The notes under the pieces are model-generated. The model saw only the letters and a program-made list of their open reading frames with translations, made no database searches and had not been told where the DNA came from. From assembly GCF_007280415.1 (NCBI RefSeq), contig NZ_VKKU01000002.1, positions 62,001 to 126,000 of the forward strand: DNA of 64,000 nt. The letters are read 5' to 3'. Position numbers and translations under genes: made by a program. Below are positions 8,054 to 16,356 of this stretch, one piece after another (position 1 is the stretch's first letter; each line of letters starts with the position of its first letter). The stretch comes from Sphingorhabdus contaminans. Its GTDB lineage: Bacteria > Pseudomonadota > Alphaproteobacteria > Sphingomonadales > Sphingomonadaceae.

Positions 8054-8908
8054 ATGGCAGCGCGACCCTATTGGAAAGGCCAGCTCCGGCTGGCACTCGT
8101 ATCCATTCCCGTGGAGATTTACTCTGCCACGAAAAGCGGCGCATCGGTTGCATTCCGGCAAATCCATGAACCTTCGGGCAAGCCGGTGAAGTATCTGAAG
8201 TCCGTCCCGGGCATCGGTCCGGTGGATGCCGACGACATCATCAAGGGATATGAGTATGAGAAGGGTAACTTTGTCCTTCTCGAAGAAGACGAGTTGGAGG
8301 CCGTCCGGCTGGAATCGAAAAAGACGCTGGAGCTGACTTTGTTTGTTCCCGCCATCGATATTGATGTCACCTATTATGAAAAGCCTTATTATGTCGTGCC
8401 TGCCGATGATCTGGCGAACGAAGCCTATATCGTCCTGCGCGAAGCATTGAAGCGCACGAAGATGGTCGGGCTGGGCCAGCTTGCCATGCGCGGCCGTGAA
8501 TATGTGGTTTCCGTTAAACCGTGTGGCAAAGGTATGGTGATGGAAACGATGCGCTATGCGGACGAACTGGCGAAGGCGCAAAGTTATTTCAGTGAAATCC
8601 CTGCGGACAAACCCGACGCGGAACTGCTCGATCTTGCCGAGAGCCTGATTGCCAAGAAAACCGGAGATTTCGATGCGGGCGCGTTCAAGGATCGCTATAT
8701 TGATGCTCTCAAAGATCTGGTCGCCCGCAAGTTGAAGGCGAAGGGACGCAAGATCGTGGCCGACGATGAACCCGACATTGCATCGGCGAAGGGCAATGTG
8801 ATTGACCTGATGGCGGCATTGAAAAAATCCTTGGAAAAACCGGGGGCGAAAGGCGGTAGCGCGGCCAAATCTTCGCAGAAAAAGCCGGCATCGCGGAAAC
8901 GGGCATGA
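8054..8908 (+). CDS. ku: Non-homologous end-joining protein Ku
   Basis: A 284-residue bacterial Ku that encircles double-strand DNA ends as a homodimer and recruits LigD. The beta-barrel core begins RPYWKGQLRLALVSIPVEIY and includes FRQIHEPSGKPVKY and the conserved KPYYVVPAD and VVSVKPCGKGM segments. The last 35 residues are lysine-rich (KSSQKKPASRKRA), the usual DNA-binding tail. GGGAGA lies just upstream of the ATG. Four bases separate it from ligD, so the two form an operon, the standard arrangement for stationary-phase repair. Confidence 0.96.
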   Translation: MAARPYWKGQLRLALVSIPVEIYSATKSGASVAFRQIHEPSGKPVKYLKSVPGIGPVDADDIIKGYEYEKGNFVLLEEDELEAVRLESKKTLELTLFVPAIDIDVTYYEKPYYVVPADDLANEAYIVLREALKRTKMVGLGQLAMRGREYVVSVKPCGKGMVMETMRYADELAKAQSYFSEIPADKPDAELLDLAESLIAKKTGDFDAGAFKDRYIDALKDLVARKLKAKGRKIVADDEPDIASAKGNVIDLMAALKKSLEKPGAKGGSAAKSSQKKPASRKRA

Positions 8909-8911
8909 CCC

Positions 8912-11326
8912 ATGGCTGTCGATCCGCTTGGCCTCTATAATCAGAAACGCGATTTCAAAAAAACGTCCGAGCCCAAAGGCAAACGGTCCAGAACCAAAGG
9001 CCAAAGCTTCGTCGTGCAGAAACATGACGCGACCCGGTTGCACTGGGATTTTCGGCTGGAAATCGACGGCGTTCTGAAAAGTTGGGCGGTCACAAGGGGA
9101 CCGAGCCTCAATCCATCCGACAAACGGCTTGCGGTCCGAACAGAAGACCACCCTCTGGATTATGGCACATTTGAGGGTGTCATTCCCAAAGGCGAATATG
9201 GCGGCGGCACGGTGATGTTATGGGATCGCGGGACCTGGGCCCCGGTCCCAGGGAAAAGCGTCCATGACCTGGAAAAGGGGCATCTGCATTTCACGCTTGA
9301 TGGAGAGCGGATGCGCGGGGAATGGTTGCTTGTGCGGATCAAAGGCAAGTCCGGTGAGAAGCGGGAAAACTGGCTTCTCCGCAAAATCGACGATGCCTAT
9401 GCGGGAAACAGCGATGATCTGGTCGAACGCGCTCTGACCAGCGTGGACTCTGGCCGGACGATGCAGGACATTGCAGCTGGAAGGGAAGTCGCCAACCCAC
9501 GCAAGGGTGTCAAAGCCGGATCGAAGGCAATGCCCGGATTTGAACCGCCGCAACTGGCAACTTTGGTGGATCATGTCCCCGATGGTGGGGAATGGATGCA
9601 TGAGACAAAATTTGATGGCTATCGTGCATTGCTCGCTATCGGCGGCGGCAAAGCCAAAGTGTACACAAGATCCGGACTTAACTGGTCCGACAAGTTCCCG
9701 AAGCTGGTCGAGACCGCCGCGGCTGTTGATGCGGCAAGTGCCTTGATCGATGGGGAGATCGTCGTCCTCGACAAAAACGGAAATCCGAGTTTCGGCGCGC
9801 TGCAAGACGCAATCAAAACTGGCGATCCGGCAACGCTGTTTTTCGCATTTGACCTGCTGGCGCTGGATGGCGTGGATCTCAAAACCCTATCCAATATCGA
9901 ACGCAAGGAAAGGCTGCGTCCGATCATACCGGCCGAAAGTCCTATTCAATTTGCCGAACATATATTGGGAAGCGGCGAGAAGCTTTTGGCGGCCATGTGT
10001 TCGGCAGGGCTGGAAGGCATCGTATCGAAACGCGCCGATGCGCCTTACCGCAACAAGCGCACGCACGCCTGGCTGAAAGTCAAATGCACGCTGCGTTCGG
10101 AATATGTGGTGATCGGTTGGACCGACAGCAAATCACGCAAACGCGGTCTGGGGGCGCTGCTTCTCGCCGCGACCGATGGCAAAGAACTGCGCTACGCTGG
10201 CAGGGTCGGCACAGGGTTCAGCGAAGAGACAATAGCCACATTGCGCGAGGAACTGGACGCTCTTTCCATCGAGGATCCGGCTGTTGCGGTTCCGGCGCCT
10301 GCGCGGCGGGGTGCGCATTTCGTGAAGCCGAAGCTGGTCGCGGAAATCGCTTATGGATCTCTGACCGATGACGGCATTTTGCGTCATGCCAGTTTTATCG
10401 GATTACGGCGGGACAAGAAGGCAAAGGATGTGACTGTCGAACGCGCCGCGCCGATGCCCGCGTCTGTACGGGTGAAAATCTCCAACGCTGATCGGGTGAT
10501 CTTTCCGGATGCCGATATTACCAAGGGCGAGTTGGCAGAATATTACGAGGCGATGGCGGCGCTGGTTCTGGGAACCGCGGCAGAACGCCCCCTTAGTCTG
10601 GTAAGATGCCCGCAAGGACGGGCCAAACAGTGTTTTTTCCAACGTCACGGCGCGGACAATCTGGGCGATGCCATCCATACCGTGGATGTGCTGGGCAAAG
10701 ACGGAAAGACACGCGCCTATATGTATATTGCGGACAAGACGGGACTGCTGGAATGTGTGCAAATGGGCACGATCGAGTTGCACGGTTGGGGGGCAAAAGC
10801 CGGTGACATTGAACGGCCGGACAGAATGATATTCGATCTTGATCCCGACCCGTCGCTGAGTTTCGATGATGTTCGCAAAGCAGCAGTCGACCTGAAAGAG
10901 CATCTTTCCGATATGGGACTGGTCAGCTACCCCATGTTGTCAGGTGGTAAAGGTATCCATGTCCTGGTGCCGTTGACGCCGCAGGCCCAGTGGCCCGACG
11001 TGACCGACTTTGCCCGTCGATTTGCCAGCGCTCTCGCAGGCGCACAGCCCGAACGCTACACAGCCACCATGTCGAAGGCCAAACGCAAAGGCCGGATTTT
11101 CATTGATTGGCTTCGGAACCAACGGGGATCGACCGCAATACTCCCCTACAGCGTTCGGGCACGGACCGGCGCGCCTGTCGCTGCACCAATTTCCTGGAGT
11201 GAAATTGGAAAGGTCGGCGGCGGCGGGCATTTCAGCCTCACCGATCGGGAAGAATTGCTCAAACGGGCGTCGGGACTGGCGCTTAAAGGATGGGGCGTCG
11301 CGGACCAGCCGCTGCCCGAATATTGA
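8912..11326 (+). CDS. ligD: Multidomain ATP-dependent DNA ligase LigD
   Basis: An 804-residue end-joining enzyme with domain order phosphoesterase, ligase, polymerase. The 3'-phosphoesterase (about 30-165) has QKHDATRLHWDFRLE and KGEYGGGTVMLWDRG. The ligase domain (about 210-500) has the nucleotidyl lysine in ETKFDGYR (Lys233) and later KVKC and GRVGTG motifs. The polymerase/primase domain (about 520-800) has ITKGELAEYYEAMA, the metal motif FDLDPD and SGGKGIHVLVPL. It fills and trims broken ends, then seals them with Ku. Length and layout match the Pseudomonas-type enzyme. Confidence 0.97.
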   Translation: MAVDPLGLYNQKRDFKKTSEPKGKRSRTKGQSFVVQKHDATRLHWDFRLEIDGVLKSWAVTRGPSLNPSDKRLAVRTEDHPLDYGTFEGVIPKGEYGGGTVMLWDRGTWAPVPGKSVHDLEKGHLHFTLDGERMRGEWLLVRIKGKSGEKRENWLLRKIDDAYAGNSDDLVERALTSVDSGRTMQDIAAGREVANPRKGVKAGSKAMPGFEPPQLATLVDHVPDGGEWMHETKFDGYRALLAIGGGKAKVYTRSGLNWSDKFPKLVETAAAVDAASALIDGEIVVLDKNGNPSFGALQDAIKTGDPATLFFAFDLLALDGVDLKTLSNIERKERLRPIIPAESPIQFAEHILGSGEKLLAAMCSAGLEGIVSKRADAPYRNKRTHAWLKVKCTLRSEYVVIGWTDSKSRKRGLGALLLAATDGKELRYAGRVGTGFSEETIATLREELDALSIEDPAVAVPAPARRGAHFVKPKLVAEIAYGSLTDDGILRHASFIGLRRDKKAKDVTVERAAPMPASVRVKISNADRVIFPDADITKGELAEYYEAMAALVLGTAAERPLSLVRCPQGRAKQCFFQRHGADNLGDAIHTVDVLGKDGKTRAYMYIADKTGLLECVQMGTIELHGWGAKAGDIERPDRMIFDLDPDPSLSFDDVRKAAVDLKEHLSDMGLVSYPMLSGGKGIHVLVPLTPQAQWPDVTDFARRFASALAGAQPERYTATMSKAKRKGRIFIDWLRNQRGSTAILPYSVRARTGAPVAAPISWSEIGKVGGGGHFSLTDREELLKRASGLALKGWGVADQPLPEY

Positions 11327-11345
11327 GATTTGTTTGCATAGGGTT

Positions 11346-11369
11346 GGAACAAAGTGCCTTCTTTTGGTT
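11346..11369 (+). promoter_or_regulatory. EcfG-like promoter before the PAS-HWE kinase
   Basis: GGAAC at 11346-11350, 15-bp spacer and GGTT at 11366-11369. Both spacer and -10 are slightly off consensus. A small hairpin TTGCGC/GCGCAA follows at 11371-11386. Confidence 0.35.
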
Positions 11370-11504
11370 TTTGCGCGTTAGCGCAAACTGAAACAAACCA
11401 AGTCAGGTGCGCGGGAGGCACATATCGATCCTGTATCACATGCAAAAACAACTGAAGCCGCACATGGAGATCCGTCCTTTCGTCTGATCGCGGATTCAGC
11501 GCCT

Positions 11505-13184
11505 GTGCCTATCTGGGTGACGGGGCTTGATCGCAAACGCACATTTGTGAACAGGGCCTATGTCGACTTCCTGGGATGCAGCTATGCGGAGGCTGTCGAC
11601 TTTGACTGGCGGACCATCATCCATCCGGAAGATAAAGAGCGCATCCTGACCGAATCCCTCGCAGGAGAAGCCAGCCTGCAGCCGTTCGTTCTAATCGGTC
11701 GCTACCGGCGCGGCGACGGCGCGTGGCGGTGGCTCAATTCCAACTCCAACCCGCATTGGGACGCGTCGGGTAAACATATCGGCTTTATCGGCGTGGCCCA
11801 TGATATCACCGAAGCAAAAACGGCCGAGCTTGCCATCCGTGAGCGCGAGGCACAGTTCTCGGCGTTCATCAACCAGTCGACCGCCGGCTTCGGGCAGGTC
11901 GACCTGGAAGGGCGCTTCACCCTCGTCAACGATCATTTCTGCACCATCTCGGGCTGGAGCCGCGAACAGCTTATGGAAATGAGCATGTACGATATCACCC
12001 ATCCCGAGGACCGCGCCCGCAATATTCCCCTTTTTGAAAGGGCTGTGCGCGACGGCACCCCCTATACGCATGAAAAACGCTACGTGCGACCGGACGGGTC
12101 GATCGTCTGGGTGAACAATTCGGTGGCGGTGATTAACAGGGAAGACGGAACGCCTTATGGCGTCCTGTCGGTCACTCTCGACGTGACGGCGCGCCGTGAA
12201 TCCGATGCGGCGTTGCGGCGGGCATCGGAAAGCATGCGTCTGGCAATCGAAGGCGCGGGCATGGCGACGTGGGAAATCGACCTTGCGACAATGGAAGGCC
12301 CCTGGTCGCCGAACCGTTTCGACATGCTGGGCTATCCCAGACCTGAGTCCCATCGCGCATCACTCGAATATTGGCTGGACCGCATTCATCCGGACGACCG
12401 GGCGCGGGTCGAGGAAGCGTTCCAGAAATGCTTTAGCGACGGTGCGGCTTTCGAAATTGAATATCGGATCTTGCGGGCAGACACGGGCCAGGAACGCTGG
12501 CTGCGCAGCCATGGTTCGTTGATTGCCAAGGACCATAGCGAACATGCCCGCTTCGTCGGTGTATCCTTCGACATTACCGAAAAGAAACTCGCCGAAGTGC
12601 ATCAGCAATTGCTGATCGACGAACTTAACCATCGGGTCAAAAACACTCTGGCGATTGTACAAAGCCTTGCGCAGCAGTCGGTGCGTAGCGGTTCCCTTTC
12701 CCAAGAGGCGGCAGGTGCGTTTGAGGGGCGGCTAATGGCGTTGTCGGCCGCGCACAATCTTTTGACCCATGGCTTGTGGCAGCCAACGCCGATGAAATCG
12801 ATCATCGAGGCTTGTCTGGCACCATTGATGCCCACGAACCAGATTTCCATCGAAGGCCCTCTGGTCATGGTCAGCACCCGTACCGCGATTACGCTGGCGC
12901 TTGCGGTTCATGAACTGGCCACCAACGCCGTCAAATATGGCGCGCTGTCGGTACCGGAAGGACGGATCGAGATTCGGTGGACATTGTCCGAAGAACGGCT
13001 GCTGGAATTGCGCTGGCGGGAACGCAATGGCCCGCCTGTGGCGAATCCCACGCGCCGCGGATTTGGTACACGGATGATCGAACGGAGCCTGGCAGCCGAG
13101 TTCAAGGGCAAGGTCGGACTTTCCTTTGCACCCGATGGATTGATATGCACCCTGAAAGCACAATTGCCGGAGAAAATAGCGTGA
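11505..13184 (+). CDS. Triple-PAS HWE-family histidine kinase (N-terminus disturbed)
   Basis: At least 559 residues from GTG 11505. Three PAS domains (about 1-105, 115-230 and 240-360, each ending in a D-x-T segment such as GVAHDITEAK) precede an HWE kinase core with ELNHRVKNTLAIVQSLA (His376) and a WRE segment in ELRWRERNG. There is no membrane segment. PAS-like coding sequence continues in frame upstream of the GTG (DPSFRLIADSAP), but no ordinary start exists there; ATG 11440 would be in frame if the A-run at 11444-11448 were one base longer. The stop overlaps the next regulator's GTG. HWE kinases of this type often feed the general-stress phosphorelay. Confidence 0.9.
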   Translation: MPIWVTGLDRKRTFVNRAYVDFLGCSYAEAVDFDWRTIIHPEDKERILTESLAGEASLQPFVLIGRYRRGDGAWRWLNSNSNPHWDASGKHIGFIGVAHDITEAKTAELAIREREAQFSAFINQSTAGFGQVDLEGRFTLVNDHFCTISGWSREQLMEMSMYDITHPEDRARNIPLFERAVRDGTPYTHEKRYVRPDGSIVWVNNSVAVINREDGTPYGVLSVTLDVTARRESDAALRRASESMRLAIEGAGMATWEIDLATMEGPWSPNRFDMLGYPRPESHRASLEYWLDRIHPDDRARVEEAFQKCFSDGAAFEIEYRILRADTGQERWLRSHGSLIAKDHSEHARFVGVSFDITEKKLAEVHQQLLIDELNHRVKNTLAIVQSLAQQSVRSGSLSQEAAGAFEGRLMALSAAHNLLTHGLWQPTPMKSIIEACLAPLMPTNQISIEGPLVMVSTRTAITLALAVHELATNAVKYGALSVPEGRIEIRWTLSEERLLELRWRERNGPPVANPTRRGFGTRMIERSLAAEFKGKVGLSFAPDGLICTLKAQLPEKIA

Positions 13185-13534
13185 ACATTCTGACCGGAAA
13201 GCGGATCCTCGTCGTGGAGGACGAGGTCCTCGTCGCCATGCTGCTTGAGGATATGGTGACCCAATTGGGGGCCGATCTCGCTGGCTCCGTCTCAAATCTT
13301 GAGGACGGTTTGGCCTTTGTCGAGGACCAGGACTTCGATGCGGCGATACTGGATATGAATCTGGGCGACTATGACAGCCGTCCTATCGCCGATAGGCTGC
13401 AGTCACGCGGAATACCCTATCTCCTCGCTACCGGTTATGGCGAGAGTGCGGGTAACCCGCATGGCGTGACGATCCTGGAAAAGCCCTATGTTATCGAGCA
13501 GATCGAATTTGCACTTCAATCCTTATGGGCTTGA
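13181..13534 (+). CDS. Single-domain response regulator, FAT GUY-like
   Basis: A 117-residue receiver-only regulator. The pocket is VVEDEV, the phosphoacceptor Asp58 lies in AAILDMNLG, the switch region reads YLLATGYGE and the lysine lies in ILEKPY. The ATGY stretch is close to the motif that defines the FAT GUY group, to which Sphingomonas SdrG belongs. GTG 13181 overlaps the kinase stop (GTGA), with GGAG eight bases upstream, so it is translationally coupled to the HWE kinase and is its likely partner. It resembles the regulator at 2139 in length and organisation. Confidence 0.88.
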   Translation: MNILTGKRILVVEDEVLVAMLLEDMVTQLGADLAGSVSNLEDGLAFVEDQDFDAAILDMNLGDYDSRPIADRLQSRGIPYLLATGYGESAGNPHGVTILEKPYVIEQIEFALQSLWA

Positions 13535-13555
13535 TCTCTTTGTAACGGCCGCCTT

Positions 13556-13789
13556 CTATCGGCTGCCATGACTTGGAGCGTCAGCGCCTTCGCCTTCGGG
13601 TGGCGGGGAACCGGGCGGAAATTTTCCGCCGCCTCCCTGCGGATCGCTATCATAATCTTCCGGATCGCCACTGCCGCCGGCGCCTGCTCCGCTGCCTTGA
13701 ACATCGCCGGTACCAGCCTTGGCGCGCTGGCCACGGTTTGATGCTGCTTCGGCATCGTCCGGAATTGAGCTTCGTTTTACGATTGCCAT
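13556..13789 (-). CDS. Small glycine-rich disordered protein
   Basis: A 77-residue hydrophilic protein rich in Gly, Asp, Pro and Ser (GSGAGAGGSGDPEDYDSD). A strong AGGAGG sits seven bases upstream of the ATG at 13789, the best evidence that it is translated. It has no recognisable domain. It is convergent with the response regulator gene (22 bp apart) and divergent from the topoisomerase gene. Confidence 0.6.
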   Translation of the reverse strand: MAIVKRSSIPDDAEAASNRGQRAKAGTGDVQGSGAGAGGSGDPEDYDSDPQGGGGKFPPGSPPPEGEGADAPSHGSR

Positions 13790-13898
13790 GAATATCCTCC
13801 TGAATAGGTCATCAGGTTGAATTCGCCGGTGCAGATAAGGTTCCGCATAAGCACGGTGAGCGGTTGCGTGAACAGTGGCGGGAATAAAATCCGCATCC

Positions 13899-13924
13899 GG
13901 AACTTTCCGCCAAAGTCATGCGTT
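13899..13924 (+). promoter_or_regulatory. EcfG-type promoter at the 5' end of topoisomerase IB
   Basis: Exact consensus: GGAAC at 13899-13903, 17-bp spacer, CGTT at 13921-13924. It overlaps the first in-frame ATG (13918) of the topoisomerase frame, so transcripts from this promoter would start inside or after that codon. Confidence 0.65.
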
Positions 13925-15042
13925 CCGGCAACGTGTTGCACGATAAGACCAAAGACAGGGAAATTTCGGACCAGACCGGCGTTGTGATCAACCCGCGGGA
14001 AGCAGCAGCATTCGCAGGCCTGCGTTACATCAGCGATGACCAGCCTGGCCTTCGGCGCAAAAGATGCGGGAAAGGTTTCACCTATATCCTCCCTAGCGGT
14101 CAGCGTCTGGCCTGCAGGGACACATTGGCACGTATCCGCAAGCTTGCCATTCCGCCCGCCTATACCGATGTGTGGATCTGCCCGAAGCCCGATGGTCATA
14201 TCCAGGCCACCGGCCGCGATGCCAAGGGCCGCAAGCAATATCGCTACCATGAGCTCTTCCGGGAAATTCGGGACGGCACCAAATTCGATCACATGCTGGA
14301 ATTCGCCCGTGTATTGCCGGACATCCGGTCGCAGGTGGACCGTCATCTGGCCTTACGCGGCTTACCGCGCGAAAAGGTTCTGGCGACAATCGTCCAGTTG
14401 CTGGAAACAACGCTGATCAGGGTCGGCAATGCGCATTATGCGCGACAGAATAAAAGCTTCGGCCTGACCACCCTTCAAAACCGGCATGTCGAAATTACCG
14501 GCAACCAGCTGCGTTTCCAGTTCAAAGGCAAAAGCGGCAAACAATGGCGCCTGCATGTCCGGGATCGACGGATCGCAAAGATCGTCAGGGCCATACAGGA
14601 GCTGCCGGGCCAGCAATTGTTCCAATATGCGGATGACGACGGCGTGCTGCGCGAAATAACGTCGGGCGATATCAATGACTATCTGAAAGCCATATCCGGC
14701 GCAGACGTGACGGCCAAAGATTTCCGTACCTGGACAGGCACGGTGTCGGCAGCCGTCCTATTAGCCGGGCTTGAGAGCGCAGCGACCAAAACTGAGACGC
14801 AGCGCAACCTGCGATCCGCAATTGAAACGGTCGCGGGGCAGCTGGGTAACACGCCCACAATATGTCGCAAAAGCTATATCCATCCGGACATCATTGCCGG
14901 CTATCTCGATGGCACATTGACGACAGAAGCCCTGAATAAAGCGCGGGTAAAAGGTCGCCGGGCTACCGCCATGATGACCGAGGACGAACTGCGCGTGCTG
15001 CATTTTCTGAAAGCCCGCGCGGTGCCAACGCAAATGCTCTGA
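13918..15042 (+). CDS. DNA topoisomerase IB
   Basis: Up to 374 residues of a poxvirus-like bacterial type IB topoisomerase, which relaxes supercoils through a 3'-phosphotyrosyl intermediate. The N-terminal domain has AGLRYISDDQPGLRR and PPAYTDVWICP; the catalytic domain has LLETTLIRVGNAHYA, KDFRTWTGT and the active Tyr320 in CRKSYIHPDI. The listed ATG is the first in frame, but an exact stress promoter overlaps it; GTG at 13933 (perhaps leaderless) or GTG at 13984 may be the true start. It converges with the deoxyinosine glycosylase gene with no spacing. Confidence 0.92.
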   Translation: MRSGNVLHDKTKDREISDQTGVVINPREAAAFAGLRYISDDQPGLRRKRCGKGFTYILPSGQRLACRDTLARIRKLAIPPAYTDVWICPKPDGHIQATGRDAKGRKQYRYHELFREIRDGTKFDHMLEFARVLPDIRSQVDRHLALRGLPREKVLATIVQLLETTLIRVGNAHYARQNKSFGLTTLQNRHVEITGNQLRFQFKGKSGKQWRLHVRDRRIAKIVRAIQELPGQQLFQYADDDGVLREITSGDINDYLKAISGADVTAKDFRTWTGTVSAAVLLAGLESAATKTETQRNLRSAIETVAGQLGNTPTICRKSYIHPDIIAGYLDGTLTTEALNKARVKGRRATAMMTEDELRVLHFLKARAVPTQML

Positions 15043-15528
15043 TCATTTCCCAAATTCCCGCAGAAGATGCCATTTCTGCAGCTTTTCCGCAAAGGGCATG
15101 GTATAGGCTGGACTGCTCGACGGAAGTGCCAGCACCTTCAAATGCGAAAATACGGATGCATTTTTCATTCCCATTTTGAACGCAGTGCCGCCGTTGAACG
15201 CGACGGCCTGCAGTTCGGACAAGTTCCGCAGCAACGATGGAAGATCATTTGCCTGCGACGCGCGCAATTTGCCGTCGAGACTGCCTTCGCGCTCGGCCTT
15301 GGCCACGACATCCCATAGCGCGATACCCATTGCTTTCAGCGCAACGAGCCGCGCGTCATAGTCCAGTGATCGCAGGCTGCTGTGAAATGTTGCGTCGAGC
15401 AAATCCCAAAACTGGTTGCGTGGGTGCGCGTAATATTGCCTTCGGGCCAGTGACTGCTCGCCCGGAAGACTGCCGAGAATAAGGAGCCGGGCAGTCGGCG
15501 AGAACACAGGGGGCAGGCAGGCTTTCAC
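15043..15528 (-). CDS. DNA-deoxyinosine glycosylase (UDG superfamily)
   Basis: A 161-residue enzyme of the uracil-DNA-glycosylase fold, hypoxanthine/deoxyinosine branch, which removes deaminated adenine from DNA. The family signature is LLILGSLPGEQSLARRQYYAHPRNQFW near the N-terminus (seen at about residues 15-41), followed by LVALKAMGIALWDVV and VAFNGGTAF. The C-terminal LPSSSPAYTMPF is the binding-loop segment. Its stop abuts the topoisomerase stop. It adds a base-excision activity to the neighbouring Ku, LigD and topoisomerase genes. Confidence 0.88.
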   Translation of the reverse strand: MKACLPPVFSPTARLLILGSLPGEQSLARRQYYAHPRNQFWDLLDATFHSSLRSLDYDARLVALKAMGIALWDVVAKAEREGSLDGKLRASQANDLPSLLRNLSELQAVAFNGGTAFKMGMKNASVFSHLKVLALPSSSPAYTMPFAEKLQKWHLLREFGK

Positions 15529-15577
15529 GTTATATCACCGGTCAAATTCTGGACATCGAGAATCAAGGCATAGGCCA

Positions 15578-15602
15578 AACAGGACGCTTGCGCCGTTGTT
15601 CC
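15578..15602 (-). promoter_or_regulatory. Weak EcfG-like promoter upstream of deoxyinosine glycosylase
   Basis: On the minus strand GGAAC (15602-15598), a 16-bp spacer and TGTT (15581-15578), one mismatch in the -10. It is 50 bp upstream of the 15528 start. Confidence 0.3.
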
Positions 15603-15636
15603 TTTAGATCCGTCTACAGGCTTTGCATCCGGACAG

Positions 15637-15661
15637 GAAACCTTGTGGGCCCAATTGCGTT
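15637..15661 (+). promoter_or_regulatory. EcfG-like promoter before the aldehyde oxidoreductase operon
   Basis: GAAAC at 15637-15641, 16-bp spacer, CGTT at 15658-15661: exact -10, one mismatch in the -35. It lies 59 bp upstream of the start codon chosen for the iron-sulfur subunit. Confidence 0.4.
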
Positions 15662-15720
15662 ACTGTTCGGGATGCTACGCACCGCGCGTACCCTCCATCC
15701 AAAAAAGAAAGACCTTTTGC

Positions 15721-16356
15721 ATGGCGGATAATGTTAAAACCGGCCCCTCGCGGCGAACTGTAATCGCAGCGGGTGCTGTTTCGGCGGCGGCAACGTCAAT
15801 CCCTGCCTATGCGAAGCCAGCGCAACTGCCCGGCAAACCGCCTATGCGTGTTCCGGTTAGCCTGGAGGTAAACGGACAAGCTAAAAAGCTGGAACTTGAT
15901 ACCCGGACAACACTTCTTGATGCATTGCGGGAGCATCTGAAACTTACCGGCACAAAGAAGGGATGCGACCATGGCCAGTGCGGTGCATGCACCGTCCTTG
16001 TTAATGGCGAGCGCATCAATTCCTGCCTTAGCCTCGCAGTCCAGCATCAGGGCGACAAGGTCACAACGATCGAGGGGCTCGGCACCCCGGACAAGCTTCA
16101 TGCGATGCAATCGGCATTCATCAAACATGACGGTTATCAATGCGGCTATTGCACCCCAGGACAGATATGCTCCGCCGTGGCGGTTCTGGACGAAATACGG
16201 GCAGGTATTCCCAGCCATGTCCAACTGGATGTGTCAGAACCTCCGCCGCTGTCGAATATGGAATTCCGCGAACGGATGAGCGGTAACATCTGCAGATGTG
16301 GCGCCTATTCGAACATCGCTGCGGCAATGGCCGATGTTGCAGGAGGCGGCGCATGA
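15721..16356 (+). CDS. paoA: Periplasmic aldehyde oxidoreductase, 2Fe-2S subunit (PaoA type)
   Basis: A 211-residue iron-sulfur subunit of a xanthine-oxidase-family molybdoenzyme. The start has a Tat signal ([17 protein letters not shown]). The plant-type 2Fe-2S site is [12 protein letters not shown] with a later C in RINSC; the second cluster has CGYCTPGQ and CRCG. The subunit passes electrons from the molybdenum site towards FAD. ATG 15721 is taken as start because it places the Tat motif near the N-terminus; no strong ribosome-binding site is seen. It overlaps the next gene by four bases (ATGA). Confidence 0.92.
   Translation: MADNVKTGPSRRTVIAAGAVSAAATSIPAYAKPAQLPGKPPMRVPVSLEVNGQAKKLELDTRTTLLDALREHLKLTGTKKGCDHGQCGACTVLVNGERINSCLSLAVQHQGDKVTTIEGLGTPDKLHAMQSAFIKHDGYQCGYCTPGQICSAVAVLDEIRAGIPSHVQLDVSEPPPLSNMEFRERMSGNICRCGAYSNIAAAMADVAGGGA

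Noticed and set aside
7454-9151. 565-codon open frame on the minus strand across ku
   Set aside because: It lies antisense to ku and the N-terminus of ligD and overlaps the thioredoxin-reductase-like gene in another frame. Its composition is that of a GC-rich shadow with no motifs.
11464-11508. ATG at 11464 as start of the PAS-HWE kinase
   Set aside because: It is out of frame with the kinase and reaches a stop within a few codons.
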